The notes under the pieces: model-generated
The model's database searches: none
The model's input: only the letters and a program-made list of their open reading frames with translations
What the model was told of the DNA's origin: nothing
Assembly (NCBI GenBank): GCA_030762175.1
Contig: CM060842.1
Span: 44,425,501 to 44,489,500, forward strand
DNA from: Metallyticus violacea
Taxonomy: Eukaryota > Arthropoda > Insecta > Mantodea > Metallyticidae
Direction of reading: 5' to 3'
Length of the DNA stretch: 64,000 nt
Made by a program: the position numbers and the translations under genes
Shown here: positions 48,028 to 59,149 of the stretch, one piece after another
How positions within the stretch are numbered: the stretch's first letter is position 1
How the letters are laid out: the number at the start of each line of letters is the position of its first letter

Positions 48028-49333
48028 CGGAGTCTCTTCAAAAAGGATCACGAATTTTGAATTTCCGCGGGCTACGTATATTCGATTTTCGATTGTTTTG
48101 TGGCGTTATGTTGGTACTCATGTCCCTCACTTATGTTGACAAGCTCGGCCATTTTGAATTTTCAGTTAATTGTTGACAGCTATTTTGCTTGGACGTGTTT
48201 TGGCTCGTCTTCGATTTTTGCCTATTCCAAAAAAATGGAACAAAGAAGCTGTATCAAATTTTGTGTGAAAAACAAAATTAAGTGCGCGGATGCATTCCGA
48301 ATGTTGACTGTGGTATATGGTGAAGCTACCTTGGACCAAAGCAACGTTTATCGATGGTACAAAATGTTCTCAGAGGGTCGAGAAGATGAGAACGACGAAG
48401 AGCGTCCCGGATGCCCGAGTTCGTCAACAACAGACGAAAACATTGAAGAAGAGAAGAAAATAGTATTGGCCAATCGTCGAATCACCGTTAGAGAAGTTGC
48501 TGAGGACCTAAACATATCGATTGGCTCGTGCAATTCGATTTTTACCAAAGATTTGGGCATGAGACGGGTCGCCGCAAAATTCGTACCAAAGTTGCTCAAT
48601 TTCGACCAAAAACACCATCGCATTAACGTTGCTAAGGAGCTGTTGAACTGTGTCCGCGACGACCAGTTATGACCCTCTGGAGCAAATTTGGGTTTATGGT
48701 TATGACATGGAAACTAAAGCTCAATCATCCCAATGGATGCTGCCAAACGAGCCAAGACCGAAAAAAGCGCGCCAAGTTCGATCGAATGTGGAGGTTTTGC
48801 TTACAGTTTTCTTTGATTGCAGGGGCGTGGGGCATCATGAGTTCTTGCCACAGGGTAGAACGGTCAATAAGGAATATTACCTGCAAGTTGTGCGCAATTT
48901 GCGCGAAGCAATCCGCCAGAAAGGCCCGGATTTGTGGAAGAACAAAAATTGGCTTTTGCACCATGATAACGCCCCTGCTCACACATCGTTGCTTGTGCGC
49001 GAATTTTTGGGCAAAAACAACACACTTATGATGCCGCAGTCACCGTACTCCCCAGACCTGGCCCCCTGTGACTTTGTTTTGTTTCCAAAACTGAAGAGGC
49101 CCATGAAAGGACGCTACGCCACGATTGAGGAGATAAAGACAGCATGGAAGGAGGAGCTGAACAAGATCACAAAAAACGATTTTTTAAAGTGCTTCGAGGT
49201 TTGGAAAAAACGTTGGCACAAGTGTAAAATATCTGGTGGGGATTACTTTGAAGGGGACAAAATAGATATTCATGAATAAATAAATACTTTTTGAAAAAAC
49301 ACAAAATTCGCGATACTTTTTGAACAGACCTCG
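48028..49333 (+). mobile_element. mariner transposon, nearly complete, inside the last intron
   Basis: Left end CGGAGTCTCTTCAAAAAGGA TCACGAATTTTG and right end reversed CGAGGTCTGTTCAAAAAGTA TCGCGAATTTTG form terminal repeats of about 32 bp with a handful of mismatches. TA duplications lie at 48026-48027 and 49334-49335. Total 1306 bp, the usual mariner size. It is antisense to the host gene. Base and codon use is clearly more GC-rich than the intron, as expected for a recently arrived element. Confidence 0.95.
48235..49279 (+). pseudogene. mariner transposase, one break near the first catalytic motif
   Basis: The first part (48235-48672, starting MEQRSCIKFCVKNKIKCADA) holds the two helix-turn-helix motifs of the DNA-binding region, with ITVREVAEDLNISIGSCNSI in the second. 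It ends after NCVRDDQL at a TGA. The second part continues in another frame from about 48680 with IWVYGYDMETKAQSSQWMLP, through WLLHHDNAPAHTSLL (second Asp) and YSPDLAPCDFVLFPKLKRPM (third Asp), to a stop at 49279. Spacing of the last two acids is D34D, the mariner signature. The break falls where TGDE, carrying the first Asp, should precede TWVYGYD; a short deletion there removed it. The start was chosen because family members begin at this Met; the frame is open further upstream without homology. Confidence 0.92.
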
Positions 49334-50028
49334 TACATCACTTTCCTTAATTTGCTCTAATAGTTCCATTACAGAATAAACTAGAGTAAGCTAATATTCA
49401 ATCCGTATACCATTATTAATGTAGGCATATTTCTTCCCCCCTGAAATTGTGTACTTAGTTTATCAGTTAGAGATTATGACCTGCTTAATTTGGCGTTAGT
49501 TCACATAGAGCAAAGTATTAATGCAATGACAGTAAAACAAACGTGACAATTTTATGTATCACATTCTCAATAGTCAGGTATTGACGGTTGCTATATCAGC
49601 TGCTGTTTTTACCCAACCCTCACGGTGTAATTTGGGTTGCCTATTCCGGAAATAAAAGGCGATTTTGGGACACCGGATATCCAACACTAAAGTTTCTGAA
49701 ACATCCTTAATATTTTTACTTCATCGAGTTAATATATCTGTTGTTAAGTATCATAAGATTTTCTAGGTATTAGTGATTATTCATCGTTTTCAGCTTGGGC
49801 CAACACCCATCTTCGCTAACAAAATAACAACAACAACAACAACAACAAAAAACTATATAATCCCTATCAACACAATAAGTATAATAAAAGAAGATATTGA
49901 CTTCAGAGGAATTAATTTTATTTTATTAATATCCGTTTACAATTCTAGTATACAAATATTAGCATATGAAACTCTTGTTTTATTTAGACTGCGGACTTTC
50001 AATTGTCCAAACAACTGACAAACTGTTC

Positions 50029-50200
50029 TGGGAGGTCGTTAGTCACAGACTCGTGAGCGGGAATACTGAGATTGATTCCTGCCAGAACAGTACTTTCCGT
50101 CTTATCCCCCCTCCTCATAAATGGTAAATGCTGGGGAAGTACTCTAAATTTTAGACTTGGACTATTTTCTTAAAAAAAAAATCCTTTCCCAATTTATCAG
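50029..50200 (+). mobile_element. SINE-B copy, 3'-truncated
   Basis: Head GGAGGTCGTTAGTCAC, CTCGTGAGCGGGAATACTGA, body CCTCATAAATGGTAAATGCT and a run of A before ATCCTTTCCCAATTTATCA. It stops where a SINE-A begins, losing the CGGGCGTTAAACAC tail. Confidence 0.85.
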
Positions 50201-50201
50201 T

Positions 50202-50453
50202 CCACACTTGCCTCGTAAACCCATTATCGTGCGTTCAATCCAGGCCAGGACCGATGGATTTTTTCGGGTTTAAAAATCCTAAGAATGGCTTCCTTCGGAA
50301 GGGAAGTAAAGCCGTGGATCCCGTGTCGTACATTTACGTCACGAAAAAGAACCTCAAGCCTGAAAGAAGAGACCTGTGAACAAAATTTTCCGGCCGTTTC
50401 ACGCCCTCAATTTAATGGGACGTTGATGACATGGGATGCTAAGGAGAATGCGG

Positions 50454-50493
<40 letters not shown>
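50202..50493 (+). mobile_element. SINE-A copy, 5'-truncated, long poly-A
   Basis: Begins within the tRNA-like head (ACACTTGCCTCGTAAACCC; B box GTTCAATCCAGGCC) and continues through GGCTTCCTTCGGAAGGGAAG and TTGATGACATGGGATGCTAA. It ends in about 37 A (50457-50493) instead of the usual AATA repeats. It directly abuts the truncated SINE-B. Confidence 0.88.
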
Positions 50494-50495
<2 letters not shown>

Positions 50496-50868
50496 TTGAT
50501 TTCATGTATTAGCAGTACTCGCCGCCTGTAATGCCACAGCATATAAATGAACATTAAAGCACAACTAAAAAAGAGCTCTCTTTAAAACTGGTACCAAAAT
50601 GGCTTGAACTATTCAAACAATTGACATACGCTACATAAGTTATTGATAACAGAATGTTAAATAATTAGTTCAATATAAAATTTATAAATATGGAATTGGT
50701 TGTCTTAAATTAAAGTAAGTCACACAATTAGATAATGGTTTTCTCGGATTTCTTCCCAGTGTAGACCCAGTATAAATACATTTTTAATGTTTTTTTTTTC
50801 CTTCCCTTTTTTATCTAGAACGAAAACTGTTACTAAAAATGTATCCACTATTGTCGCTGTTGATTTGT

Positions 50869-51064
50869 TTTATTTACGGACGCTCTTTAACATCTAAGAT
50901 CATCAGCGTTACATTCAATTCAGTAAATCTACGACACGGGACCCGGGGATTTACTTCCCTGCCGAAGGAAGTCATACTTAGGAACTTTAAGCCCAAAAAA
51001 ATCCTTCCAGCGATCTTGGGTTTACGAAGCAAGTATGGTTACCATTACATCACCAAGATGGACT
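50869..51064 (-). mobile_element. SINE-A copy with internal deletion
   Basis: Minus strand: the head GTCCATCTTGGTGATGTAAT is followed by a body lacking part of the tRNA-like region and the GAGGCCTCTGAGC segment. Tail AAAGAGCGTCCGTAAATAAA. Confidence 0.82.
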
Positions 51065-53313
51065 CCCTGTTCTCGCTAATTTGTACTGGTACACCCGCAA
51101 TTTACGAATAACTCATATTGAAATTAAGAATTAGTTTTAGTGCAACACAGTACACTAAAAACACATTTTGTGCTTATAAATAATCCGATTCTCAGAAAAT
51201 AAAAAAGGAAAACAACTTTTATATTGTAGTTAGGACTAGATCGTTGTAAACAGGAGCAGCAGCAATATCTGTTATCAGTACATTCAAGAGATCTTCGTGT
51301 CTCCCAATCATGTTATATTTATAGCCGGTGTTTATCTTGGGTTATGCTGAGCCAAGGACATTGCTTGCAAACATGAAGTTTTCGGACGTTATTATGTGAG
51401 AACGAGTGAGGCAACAAAAAAGTAAGAGTAAGTATGTAAGAAAGAGAAAGAGAGAGGAAGTATACAACATTTATTTCTTGCTTGAGCAAAATAGTAACAC
51501 ATGATAGTATTTTGAGCGTAAATGTTATCCTCAAAAGTGTTTCTTCATACTCATTGCTTTGTGAGCATTCCTAATGGTATCCTAGAATGGTTCAAATTCC
51601 TTAAACGAATAGTTTTTTTAAGTGTTTTGTTAAAGATTTTTACACAAATCAGCTGTCCCTCATGTACTTACCCCGTATTCACGTGCAGGATACAGGAGGA
51701 AAGCAATCGAAGCTTACTCTTGACGAAAGAGAATTCAGATTTTGGTGAATTATTGCTATTGCTATTACCCGATTCATTTTACTTTACCGCTGAACGTGGA
51801 ATCGCTAGAATATTTGTTGACAAGAAAACAGATGACTGCGGGAAGCGAATCGAGCGGCGAATCGAAATGATCGTATCACAATGTATAACATAGTCTGTAG
51901 CATTACGGAAATAAGACGTACACATACCGGTTATAAGCAGAGTTCTGTATTTAAACACCGATAAACTCCAAGCAACTTTCGTGAAACAGCAACAAAAAGC
52001 CTGTGCATGGAGTATTGCTGGCGGCACCTCTGCTCATTACTGCAGTTTAGAGGAAAGTTTACCATATGTGCTGGTTAACCGTACGATACAGAGGACAGAC
52101 AGTATTGTGGGGTACTGTACAAATGGCATAGAAAGACAATCTCTAAACTCAATGCTCTACTGTATAAACAAGCCTGCTGGAGTTGTAGGGAGACGGTTTC
52201 ACTGGAGCTTGAACTGTTCTGGCTCACCATGCTCTGCGTTCAAAGTGAAGGTTCATGACTGATGAGTGATCAGACGCGGTACTCTAGTCATTAGCACTGA
52301 CCAAAATACTATGCAACAATTATAATGCGTTAGAAATTATATCTATATAATATTAACACCTGAACGACACAATAGTAATCAAGTGCTTGCTTTTTCTGCA
52401 GCAACTGTACATAGTATGATGTAAGGAGTTTGTTACTGTAAGCTCACACGAGTTTTGCACAACAGTCCTAACAGTCGCATAAAGAAACTGTATAAGGAAA
52501 AAAAAAAAAAAGACCAAAGCTTTTTACATTGGTGAAAATATACAATAATTTCAGAGAGCTGGGATTTATTTTAATAAAAATAAAATTTCCTGTAGGAACT
52601 CCTAGTGAAAAGGAGTTAAATCAAGATATTCGTACAGAGGTATCTAGCAACTGAAATGAGCATATTAGAAGATTTCGCAAGAGACAATATCATTGAATAT
52701 TCACAGGATAATTTCAAATTTTGGGTTTTATTTCTCAGTAATGAATATAGAAATGCCTATCCAAAGAAGATAAGAGACGTACTACAGTTGTAGTAGGCAA
52801 TATATGTTCAAGCACTATCACTAGTTACAGTATCATTGGTAGGGCTTCCAAAAATTGCATACCCAAGTTTAATTCCACTTTTAACAGCGAAGTACTAGCA
52901 TTTATCTTCATAACCTATATGGTGAAGGTGAAATACGCTTTTTAAGTGTATTTTATTCTAGAGTTGCAAAATTGTTTCCAATTCTGAAAGAATATCGAAG
53001 AATCTGTTAGAACAACTCACTGAAAACATTAATTACGTGTAACGTTTGTAAATTTCAAATTACATTTCTTTAAAAATTTAACATTGACCATACTTCCCAA
53101 ATACTTATCAAGCCTTAACAATACAATGATGCAGAGTGATAATACCTAAAGTTGCACTATCTTCTCAACATTCGCAAATTATATAAGCATCTATCATGCA
53201 AAGAAATTCTCTCAAGGACTTTATTTACCCTTGCTTATGTTTCAGTTTCTGTTACTTAAAGACTGGGATAGGCAGCTATTCTTCCCTATAAGGGACTGGT
53301 GTTCGATACTCAC

Positions 53314-53434
53314 AAGTCTGGCCAGAGCGTAGATACACAGTGTGACCTGGGGTATATTCCTCCTCTCGAAGAGGTCCGCTGTCTGGAAGATTTCCTCCTC
53401 GGGCACTCCGTATTTCTTTAGGGCTGCCTGGAAT
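53314..53434 (-). CDS. Myophilin/transgelin-like protein, middle exon
   Basis: A 121-bp exon with acceptor CTGTTACAG at its upstream side and donor GTGAGT downstream. It completes an Arg codon split across the intron, then encodes FQAALKKYGVPEEEIFQTAD and LFERRNIPQVTLCIYALARL. This is the C-terminal half of the calponin-homology domain; the LFERRNIPQVTLCxYALxR segment is highly conserved in myophilins. Incoming phase 2 matches the upstream exon and outgoing phase 0 matches the last exon. The final Leu just before the junction sits where relatives usually have a different residue, a minor variation. Confidence 0.92.
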
Positions 53435-53855
53435 CTGTAACAGGAGTGTAAAATAAATGAACACCTCATATTAAAAATTATAAGTTCATATATTTATAAA
53501 TGCTTGTATTTGAGGCGTTTTATTGAAATTAACTGTTGTCATCATAGCCAATAAATCGAGAGTTCAAGGTACAAATGTAGTTTCTTTGCTACATTCTCAC
53601 AGTATGCCCATTCTGCTTTGAGTGCACATGTGGAATTGTTCTCCTGCATTTTTTTCCCTCGACATCGTGGTTTTAAAGTTAGTTATATGTCTCTAATAAA
53701 TGAATTTGAAGCGGAAATGTAAAATTTGTAAATCCGGAACCTAATACCCGTGAAAAGGATAAATTAACATTTCGTCCTGCCTTTTTGTCTTTTGATAATT
53801 CAATATTTATAATAATTTATATATTCCTTACCTTTCATATGTAGATAACTATAAA

Positions 53856-53897
<42 letters not shown>

Positions 53898-53898
53898 T
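53856..53898. repeat. (ATT)n microsatellite
   Basis: About 14 ATT triplets in the intron. Confidence 0.95.
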
Positions 53899-55034
53899 TG
53901 TATAAAACAGACATAAACATTTTGTCCTCTTTTTTCGAACAATGTCCTCCATTTTGAAGCCTTTTATCGGCGTTAATTAGGCCACCCTATTTTAGAGCAA
54001 TAATGCTGGAGTTTGGGCATATACTGGACCATGGAGAAGTATCGAGTAATTCTGTAACATTTATTGTACACGAATTGTGGTTGTATCCACCGTTACGGCG
54101 CTCATATACGTTTGTAACCGTTATCTTGAATTCTAAAGAATTAAACTTTCCAATAGCCGGTAATTTATGTATTTAGGAGTTCTTAAATTATTTAACTGTT
54201 ATCTGATTTTACTCTTTTCTCATTAGAATAAAAAAGAAAGTGGTTTTATCGTACCTCCTAGTATTAGGAAATTTCGTTTCTGTTTTGACGACCATGAGTT
54301 TAATTTTATTCTCATTTTTTCCCCCTTTTTTGCCTTCAAAATTATAAATATATTTTTAATTTTTGTATGATAGCTCATGGGCTTGTGTGTTTCTGTTTTA
54401 TTTTTACTTTTACACTAGAAGTGAAATTCGATTGATTACGCGAGCAAACGTGCTAGTTCCAGTGTGGGCATCTATTGTCTACAGATAAGATGGAGTTCTA
54501 GTGCCTGTTGCACGTGATTTAGATGAGCGTAATTTCTTGCACGGTGACCAGGAATGAAGAGGATTTTGCTATATTTCCTATTTTACTTTGAGTAATTTAA
54601 AAAGCGGGTTTCAGTTGGGTTAGTTGAGGAGTTTAAATGTTATATACGAGGGAAAGTCATTAAATAATAGAAATTTCATTCTAAAGCCCATGAAATGTAT
54701 ACATAATAAAAAGTCTTATTGCGGGACGCAAAATGACTCCTTAGGCAAGATTCTTGACGTTCAAACGGAATGGTCGTATAACTTGATACTGGAAAAAAAC
54801 TGAAAATTGAATGGGACCTAGTGTGAGATAAAGGTTTTCAATGTAAACGATCAATTCTATTTTCAGTTTTACAAACTATAGCTACACAATATCTCCGTAC
54901 AGGCACTTCTCTGTTACTTATCTCACAGTAAACACACAATATAAGGTCCAGGTTGGGTATTTCGCGGGATCGATTTCTGAGTGCGCATGTAATGAAATTG
55001 GGTTTACTACCTGTATTAGCCTTCAGAAACTCTC

Positions 55035-55255
55035 GTCGGTCCTGGTGGTGTAGTGATAACCGTTTTTATCTCGTAGACCCAAGATCGCGGGTTCAATCCG
55101 GTCAGGGTCGATGGATATTTTTTCGGATGTAATAATCCTGAGTGTGGCTTTCTTCGGAAGGGAAGTAAAGCCGTAGGTCGTAGATTTACAGCACGATAAA
55201 GAATCTCAAGTCTGAAAGAAGAGGCCTCTGAGCAAAATTTGTCGGCCGTTTCAGC
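55035..55255 (+). mobile_element. SINE-A copy, left arm of an inverted pair
   Basis: Head GTCGGTCCTGGTGGTGTAGT, B box GGTTCAATCC, body CTTCGGAAGGGAAGTAAAGC and GGCCTCTGAGCAAAATTTGT. It breaks off at CGTTTCAGCG before the CTGATGACCTGAG tail. Confidence 0.9.
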
Positions 55256-55492
55256 GTTCCATTGAATTCAGGGCGTGTAACTTCCGGTAAATTTTGATCA
55301 GAGGCCTCTTCTTTCAGGCATGAGGTTCTCTATCGTGCCGTAAATGTACGACACGGGACCTACGGCTTTACTTTCCCTTCAGAAGGAAGCCATACTCAGG
55401 ATTTTTACACCCGAAAAAATCTGACTGTGATTGAACCTGCGATCTGGGATTTATGAGGCAAGTATGATTACCACTAGACCCCCAGGACCGAC
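55256..55492 (-). mobile_element. SINE-A copy, right arm of an inverted pair
   Basis: The minus-strand copy ends with head GTCGGTCCTGGGGGTCTAGT. The body includes ATTTTTTCGGGTGTAAAAAT and GGCCTCTGATCAAAATTTAC. It also lacks the 3' tail, so the two copies join body to body. Confidence 0.9.
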
Positions 55493-55580
55493 CCAGCTCT
55501 TTGACTTAACTTTTTTGTATCCCGGTAATATTCAGAAACGTTACATTTACTCAAATGTATAATTTAGGAGAAAGCATAAA

Positions 55581-55627
<47 letters not shown>
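55581..55627. repeat. (AAT)n microsatellite
   Basis: About 15 AAT triplets. Confidence 0.95.
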
Positions 55628-55628
<1 letters not shown>

Positions 55629-56122
55629 CATGTGCTTCCCTTCACCCAGAAATCACCAATAAGCAACCAACATCGAACACACATTAAAAAAAAAACACAC
55701 ACACACAAATTACGCACATTAACTATTGTGATGCTGTACATAATTACATTTTATTTCAGTGAATGACATTGGAATTTCCTGCCTATTATGAAAATTATAA
55801 TTAACCTGTAAATTAATAGCTGTTCGTTAAACACACGTTAGTCGGGGCGATAGAGGCGACGTCAGAAGTCGGAGCGGATATATAGGACCAACATCATCAA
55901 AGGTGCGAAGTAAACCCCCTCGCTGTCTATGCTGTGGTAGAGAAATCAAGGAGACAATAGCGTGCCACCCTTCTCTATTATTACAGCTTTATTTGCTTCT
56001 GCATTTTCAAATGTTACGATACAAACATTTTTATAATTTATCGAAAATTTCCTTATCAAATGAAACAAAACATACACCTAAAAATTTAAAATCTGTTCAC
56101 TGTGATTTTAAGTAATACATAC

Positions 56123-56322
56123 CTCTGAATGTTCTCCATCAACTGGAAATTGGTGCCCTTGCTCTGAATCTTCTTGACGGAGCCCGGAGCTATCTTGTTA
56201 ATAAGATTACACAGGACCACTCCATCACGAAGTACGTCCTCGTAGGGCTGAGCCGGTAACTTTTCCCCTGTGACATCTTCGATCCACTGCAAAATCTCAG
56301 CTTCCTGTTCCTTGTTGCGAGC
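56123..56322 (-). CDS. Myophilin/transgelin-like protein, exon with N-terminal half of the CH domain
   Basis: A 200-bp exon preceded by CCTTGCAG and followed by GTATGT. It starts in phase 0 and ends with two bases of a split Arg codon. It encodes ARNKEQEAEILQWIEDVTGE, then KLPAQPYEDVLRDGVVLCNL, then INKIAPGSVKKIQSKGTNFQ and LMENIQ. This is the first half of a single calponin-homology domain (actin-binding helices with the conserved DGVVLCxLIN and FQLMENIQ). Relatives place only a few residues, including the initiator Met, before ARNKEQE, so a short first exon is expected further up the minus strand (above 56322). I could not identify it. The upstream in-frame sequence lacks an ATG, so this exon is not the start. 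Confidence 0.93.
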
Positions 56323-58130
56323 CTGCAAGGATGCACCTCTTAGTGTTGTAAGCTTCACGCCACCCGGAGTGCGTAAATAGTAATCTGTAGTTACTAACTT
56401 GTATATAGTTTAATAAAAATGAGTCTAACGAGCAGACAGATCGCTTCACCAAATCTACAGATGCAAGATGTAATTTAAAACAAAATTATAAATAAAGTGT
56501 CATTGAAACCTCAAACTACACATCTATATATTACCAAGATATTAAGCAAATGGGGGTTAACAATGTGGAGGGAATTAGAGCACAATGACGGTTGGAGAAC
56601 TTAACGGTTGGAGAACTTAACTTGGGGAAAGTAACTCTGCGTATGCGAAGAGCAACGCACAGCGTGCAGTTCTCCCCCCCCCCCCCCGACCAGCCGAGTT
56701 CAGTATAACTTTACAAATGGCAATAAAGTTATGATTTAAATTTGAAAAAAATGCGTATATTTGTATAGAATACCTCGGTCTATTATTATCTTGTTTTATT
56801 TCATTATAATCAGGGATAACTCTACAGTGGGCCGTGACAATATTCCCCTCTAATAGCCGACACTAGCACTAAGCACTAAGCGTAGCATTAGACCCCCAAG
56901 TACTTCCTGTAATTACATATAGTCTTTTAGAGGTGTGGGTTCGAATCCTATCACAGCTTACTGTAATTTGGGCTCGCCGGTATCTGCATTCTGAAGGAAT
57001 GTTCAAGTAAAGGTATTGTCAATTTTCAATGAATTACTCTTCTTGTATTAACTTTACTTATGATGGTCATTGTATCGATGACATTTTTTAGTTCATTGGT
57101 TTATTGTAATTATCGTCAGCAAAGATGGATTTAGCAAGAACATTTAACCCAAGTTGAAAACGTTGAATTGTGATTAATATGGAGAAAATCTTATGGTACT
57201 TTAAAACACAAATTGTTTCCTCAATATTATCGTAACATAATGCTCAGTTCATGGCAGAATTTTAGCAATTAAACAATTTAATGACGTAAACGTTATTGTG
57301 GTAATTTTCTGTAATTAGTTTCATAATGTTTTATTAACTTGTATCACGAACAATAAATACCGTTTCTATTCGGGCACACACACAAATTATGTAACTTAAT
57401 ATATGTTAGTTATGTTTTATATTAAAACTACGCTTGCTAAAATATATATTTTTACAGTGCTTGCCGTATCCTGTTATCTTGAATTATACTTGTATCTTCG
57501 GCACTCTGCCGCGCCTAGTTAAACAGAAAACACCAGCTGCTATTTTGGGACCCATTACACCCTGCTTTATCTGGAATCTTCCAGAATGAAGCTACGCAGA
57601 TCGTTCTCGGCGTGGTTTTCCCCTTAAGAGCCGAAAGCTAACTGCTAAGTTATATCTATGTGTTGTGAATACTCCTTGCAACGTTTGTTAACAGTAGAAC
57701 ACGTCTACTGTCAACTGTCATAAAAATGGTTTCTTTTTATTTTCTGGATCAGCTAAACGTAACAAATGAAAGTTGTCTGTTTTCTATGTTCTAATTTGAC
57801 TCTGTGTGTAGCGTATTATGGTTGTTAAAGAGTTATGTAGAATGAGTAAGATTCAAGTAACATTTCTATTAGGGTAAATCTTTCTGAATAGTATATTTAT
57901 TTATGACTTTCCCCTCAGCTCAGAGAACGAATAGATTAAACTTATGCACCTTATAGAATACAAATATAATTCTCTTTCCATAGCTAAAATACCTATAGAT
58001 TAGGATATTAGCTAATATATCGGTTGTTAAATTACATCACCCAATTTAATATAAAATATCTGGCAAAAAAGTAAAACCATAACACTTTGTAATTTGATTT
58101 CAACTAGCTATCGAGAATAAAACAAGTTAA
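56323..58130. other. Upstream region of the myophilin-like gene; no exon identified
   Basis: AT-rich DNA with a C12-13 run near 56676-56688 and a tRNA-like B box (GGGTTCGAATCCTATC at 56937-56952) without a convincing A box. A perfect three-part heat-shock-type motif lies at 57574-57586. The missing first exon could be here or outside the window. Confidence 0.4.
57574..57586. promoter_or_regulatory. Heat-shock-element-like motif
   Basis: GAAtcTTCcaGAA, three inverted nGAAn units in perfect register, in a locally GC-richer stretch. One such match in 64 kb is near chance expectation, so function is not established. Confidence 0.25.
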
Positions 58131-58149
58131 CAAATTTAAATTTCTCCGA

Positions 58150-58580
58150 ACAACAATGACTATGGAGGAAATACGGACCAGGAAGGAGAGAAAAAAAGAT
58201 CGAATTATATGATGATATAATTAGAAGAGCTCTTTGTGATAAAGTACGAATAGAAACAATACTAAATTCTTCTGTCCATGCACTTTGTATGGTGAATCAT
58301 GGGTACAAATATAATATAAGTGTACAAGCAAATGAAACGACATTTCTCAAGTATATTGCAGGTTACACAAAACTAGACCAGAAAGAAATGAAAACATTCG
58401 CTCAAAGTTATTACATTATTTTTAAATAAATGAATAAATTGGCAAATAAAGAAAGAACTGTAAATCAAATTTGGATAGAATGGACTTCTATGCAAACTTT
58501 GTGAATATTATCCTGTGGGCAGAAGAGATATTGCAACATCTTCTAAAGGCAAGAAGATTGATCAAGTGTAGTTATTACAA
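58150..58580 (+). pseudogene. LINE reverse transcriptase C-terminal fragment, decayed
   Basis: Plus strand with frameshifts: KLYDDIIRRALCDKVRIETI, LYGESW, then TKLDQKEMKTFAQS and RMDFYA. These follow the same order as the fragment at 11195-11655 (LLYGSExW, AGYTRLDxKRNEDIRxEL, KYRxNWxxHLxRMD). Most codons are degraded. Confidence 0.55.
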
Positions 58581-59149
58581 GCAGAAATGTCTAGTACATG
58601 AAGAATGATGATATGATAAATAAATAGCCTACTCTGCAGAACCCAAACCCATGTAAAAAAATGTTTGTCGCCTTATCCAGACGGCCAATGGACACGTTCT
58701 CTATACTAAACTACAAAATACATGCTGTCAAGGGATTAAATCTTTTTATAGCAATAAATATTGAAAACTCTAATGATGAGCTATTAAAAATCGGGACTTC
58801 TTCGTTTGTGAAGCAGCTTTCACATTCTAAGACAATTCTATCCTTTTACTGCTACAATGACTTATCAGTATATATTTTCAAACCCTTTATCGCCTATAAC
58901 ACGAGATTTTCTTCGTGAACATATCTTTCCTAGCTCAAATTTCTTGTCTAAAACCCTTATACAATCTGTAAAAGTACTGTAGTTTAGCTGGCCTTACCAA
59001 GAAAACACAAGATTTATGAGAAATGTTTTTTTTCTCTTGTAAATCAGTATATATGGTCAACGACTTTCCAACGTTTTAATACCCCAATATAATAAGATTT
59101 GTCCAGGTGTAAGAAATAAGCGTCTGTCTTAGCTTAGCTGCTACCACCC

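Larger units (their letters stand above)
46490..53313 (-). other. Last intron of the myophilin-like gene (6.8 kb)
   Basis: Bounded by donor GTGAGT (53313-53308) and acceptor CAACAG (46495-46490), both on the minus strand. It contains the intact-ended mariner at 48028-49333, the two adjacent SINE copies at 50029-50493 and another SINE-A at 50869-51064. Otherwise it is AT-rich. Open frames at 51522-52262 show nothing recognisable. Confidence 0.8.
53435..56122 (-). other. Intron of the myophilin-like gene (2.7 kb)
   Basis: Donor GTATGT (56122-56117) and acceptor TTACAG (53440-53435) on the minus strand. It holds the inverted SINE-A pair at 55035-55492 and two AAT/ATT arrays. Confidence 0.8.

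Noticed and set aside
48100..48234. Upstream extension of the mariner frame (45 extra codons)
   Set aside because: Family members start at the Met encoded at 48235; the upstream part lies in the 5' untranslated region.
53242..53313. Continuation of the middle myophilin-like exon past the GTGAGT donor
   Set aside because: Sequence after the donor loses similarity to the family, and the phase fits the last exon only if the donor at 53313 is used.
56937..56952. GGGTTCGAATCC as part of a tRNA gene
   Set aside because: No pairing acceptor stem, D-arm or anticodon arm could be built upstream.
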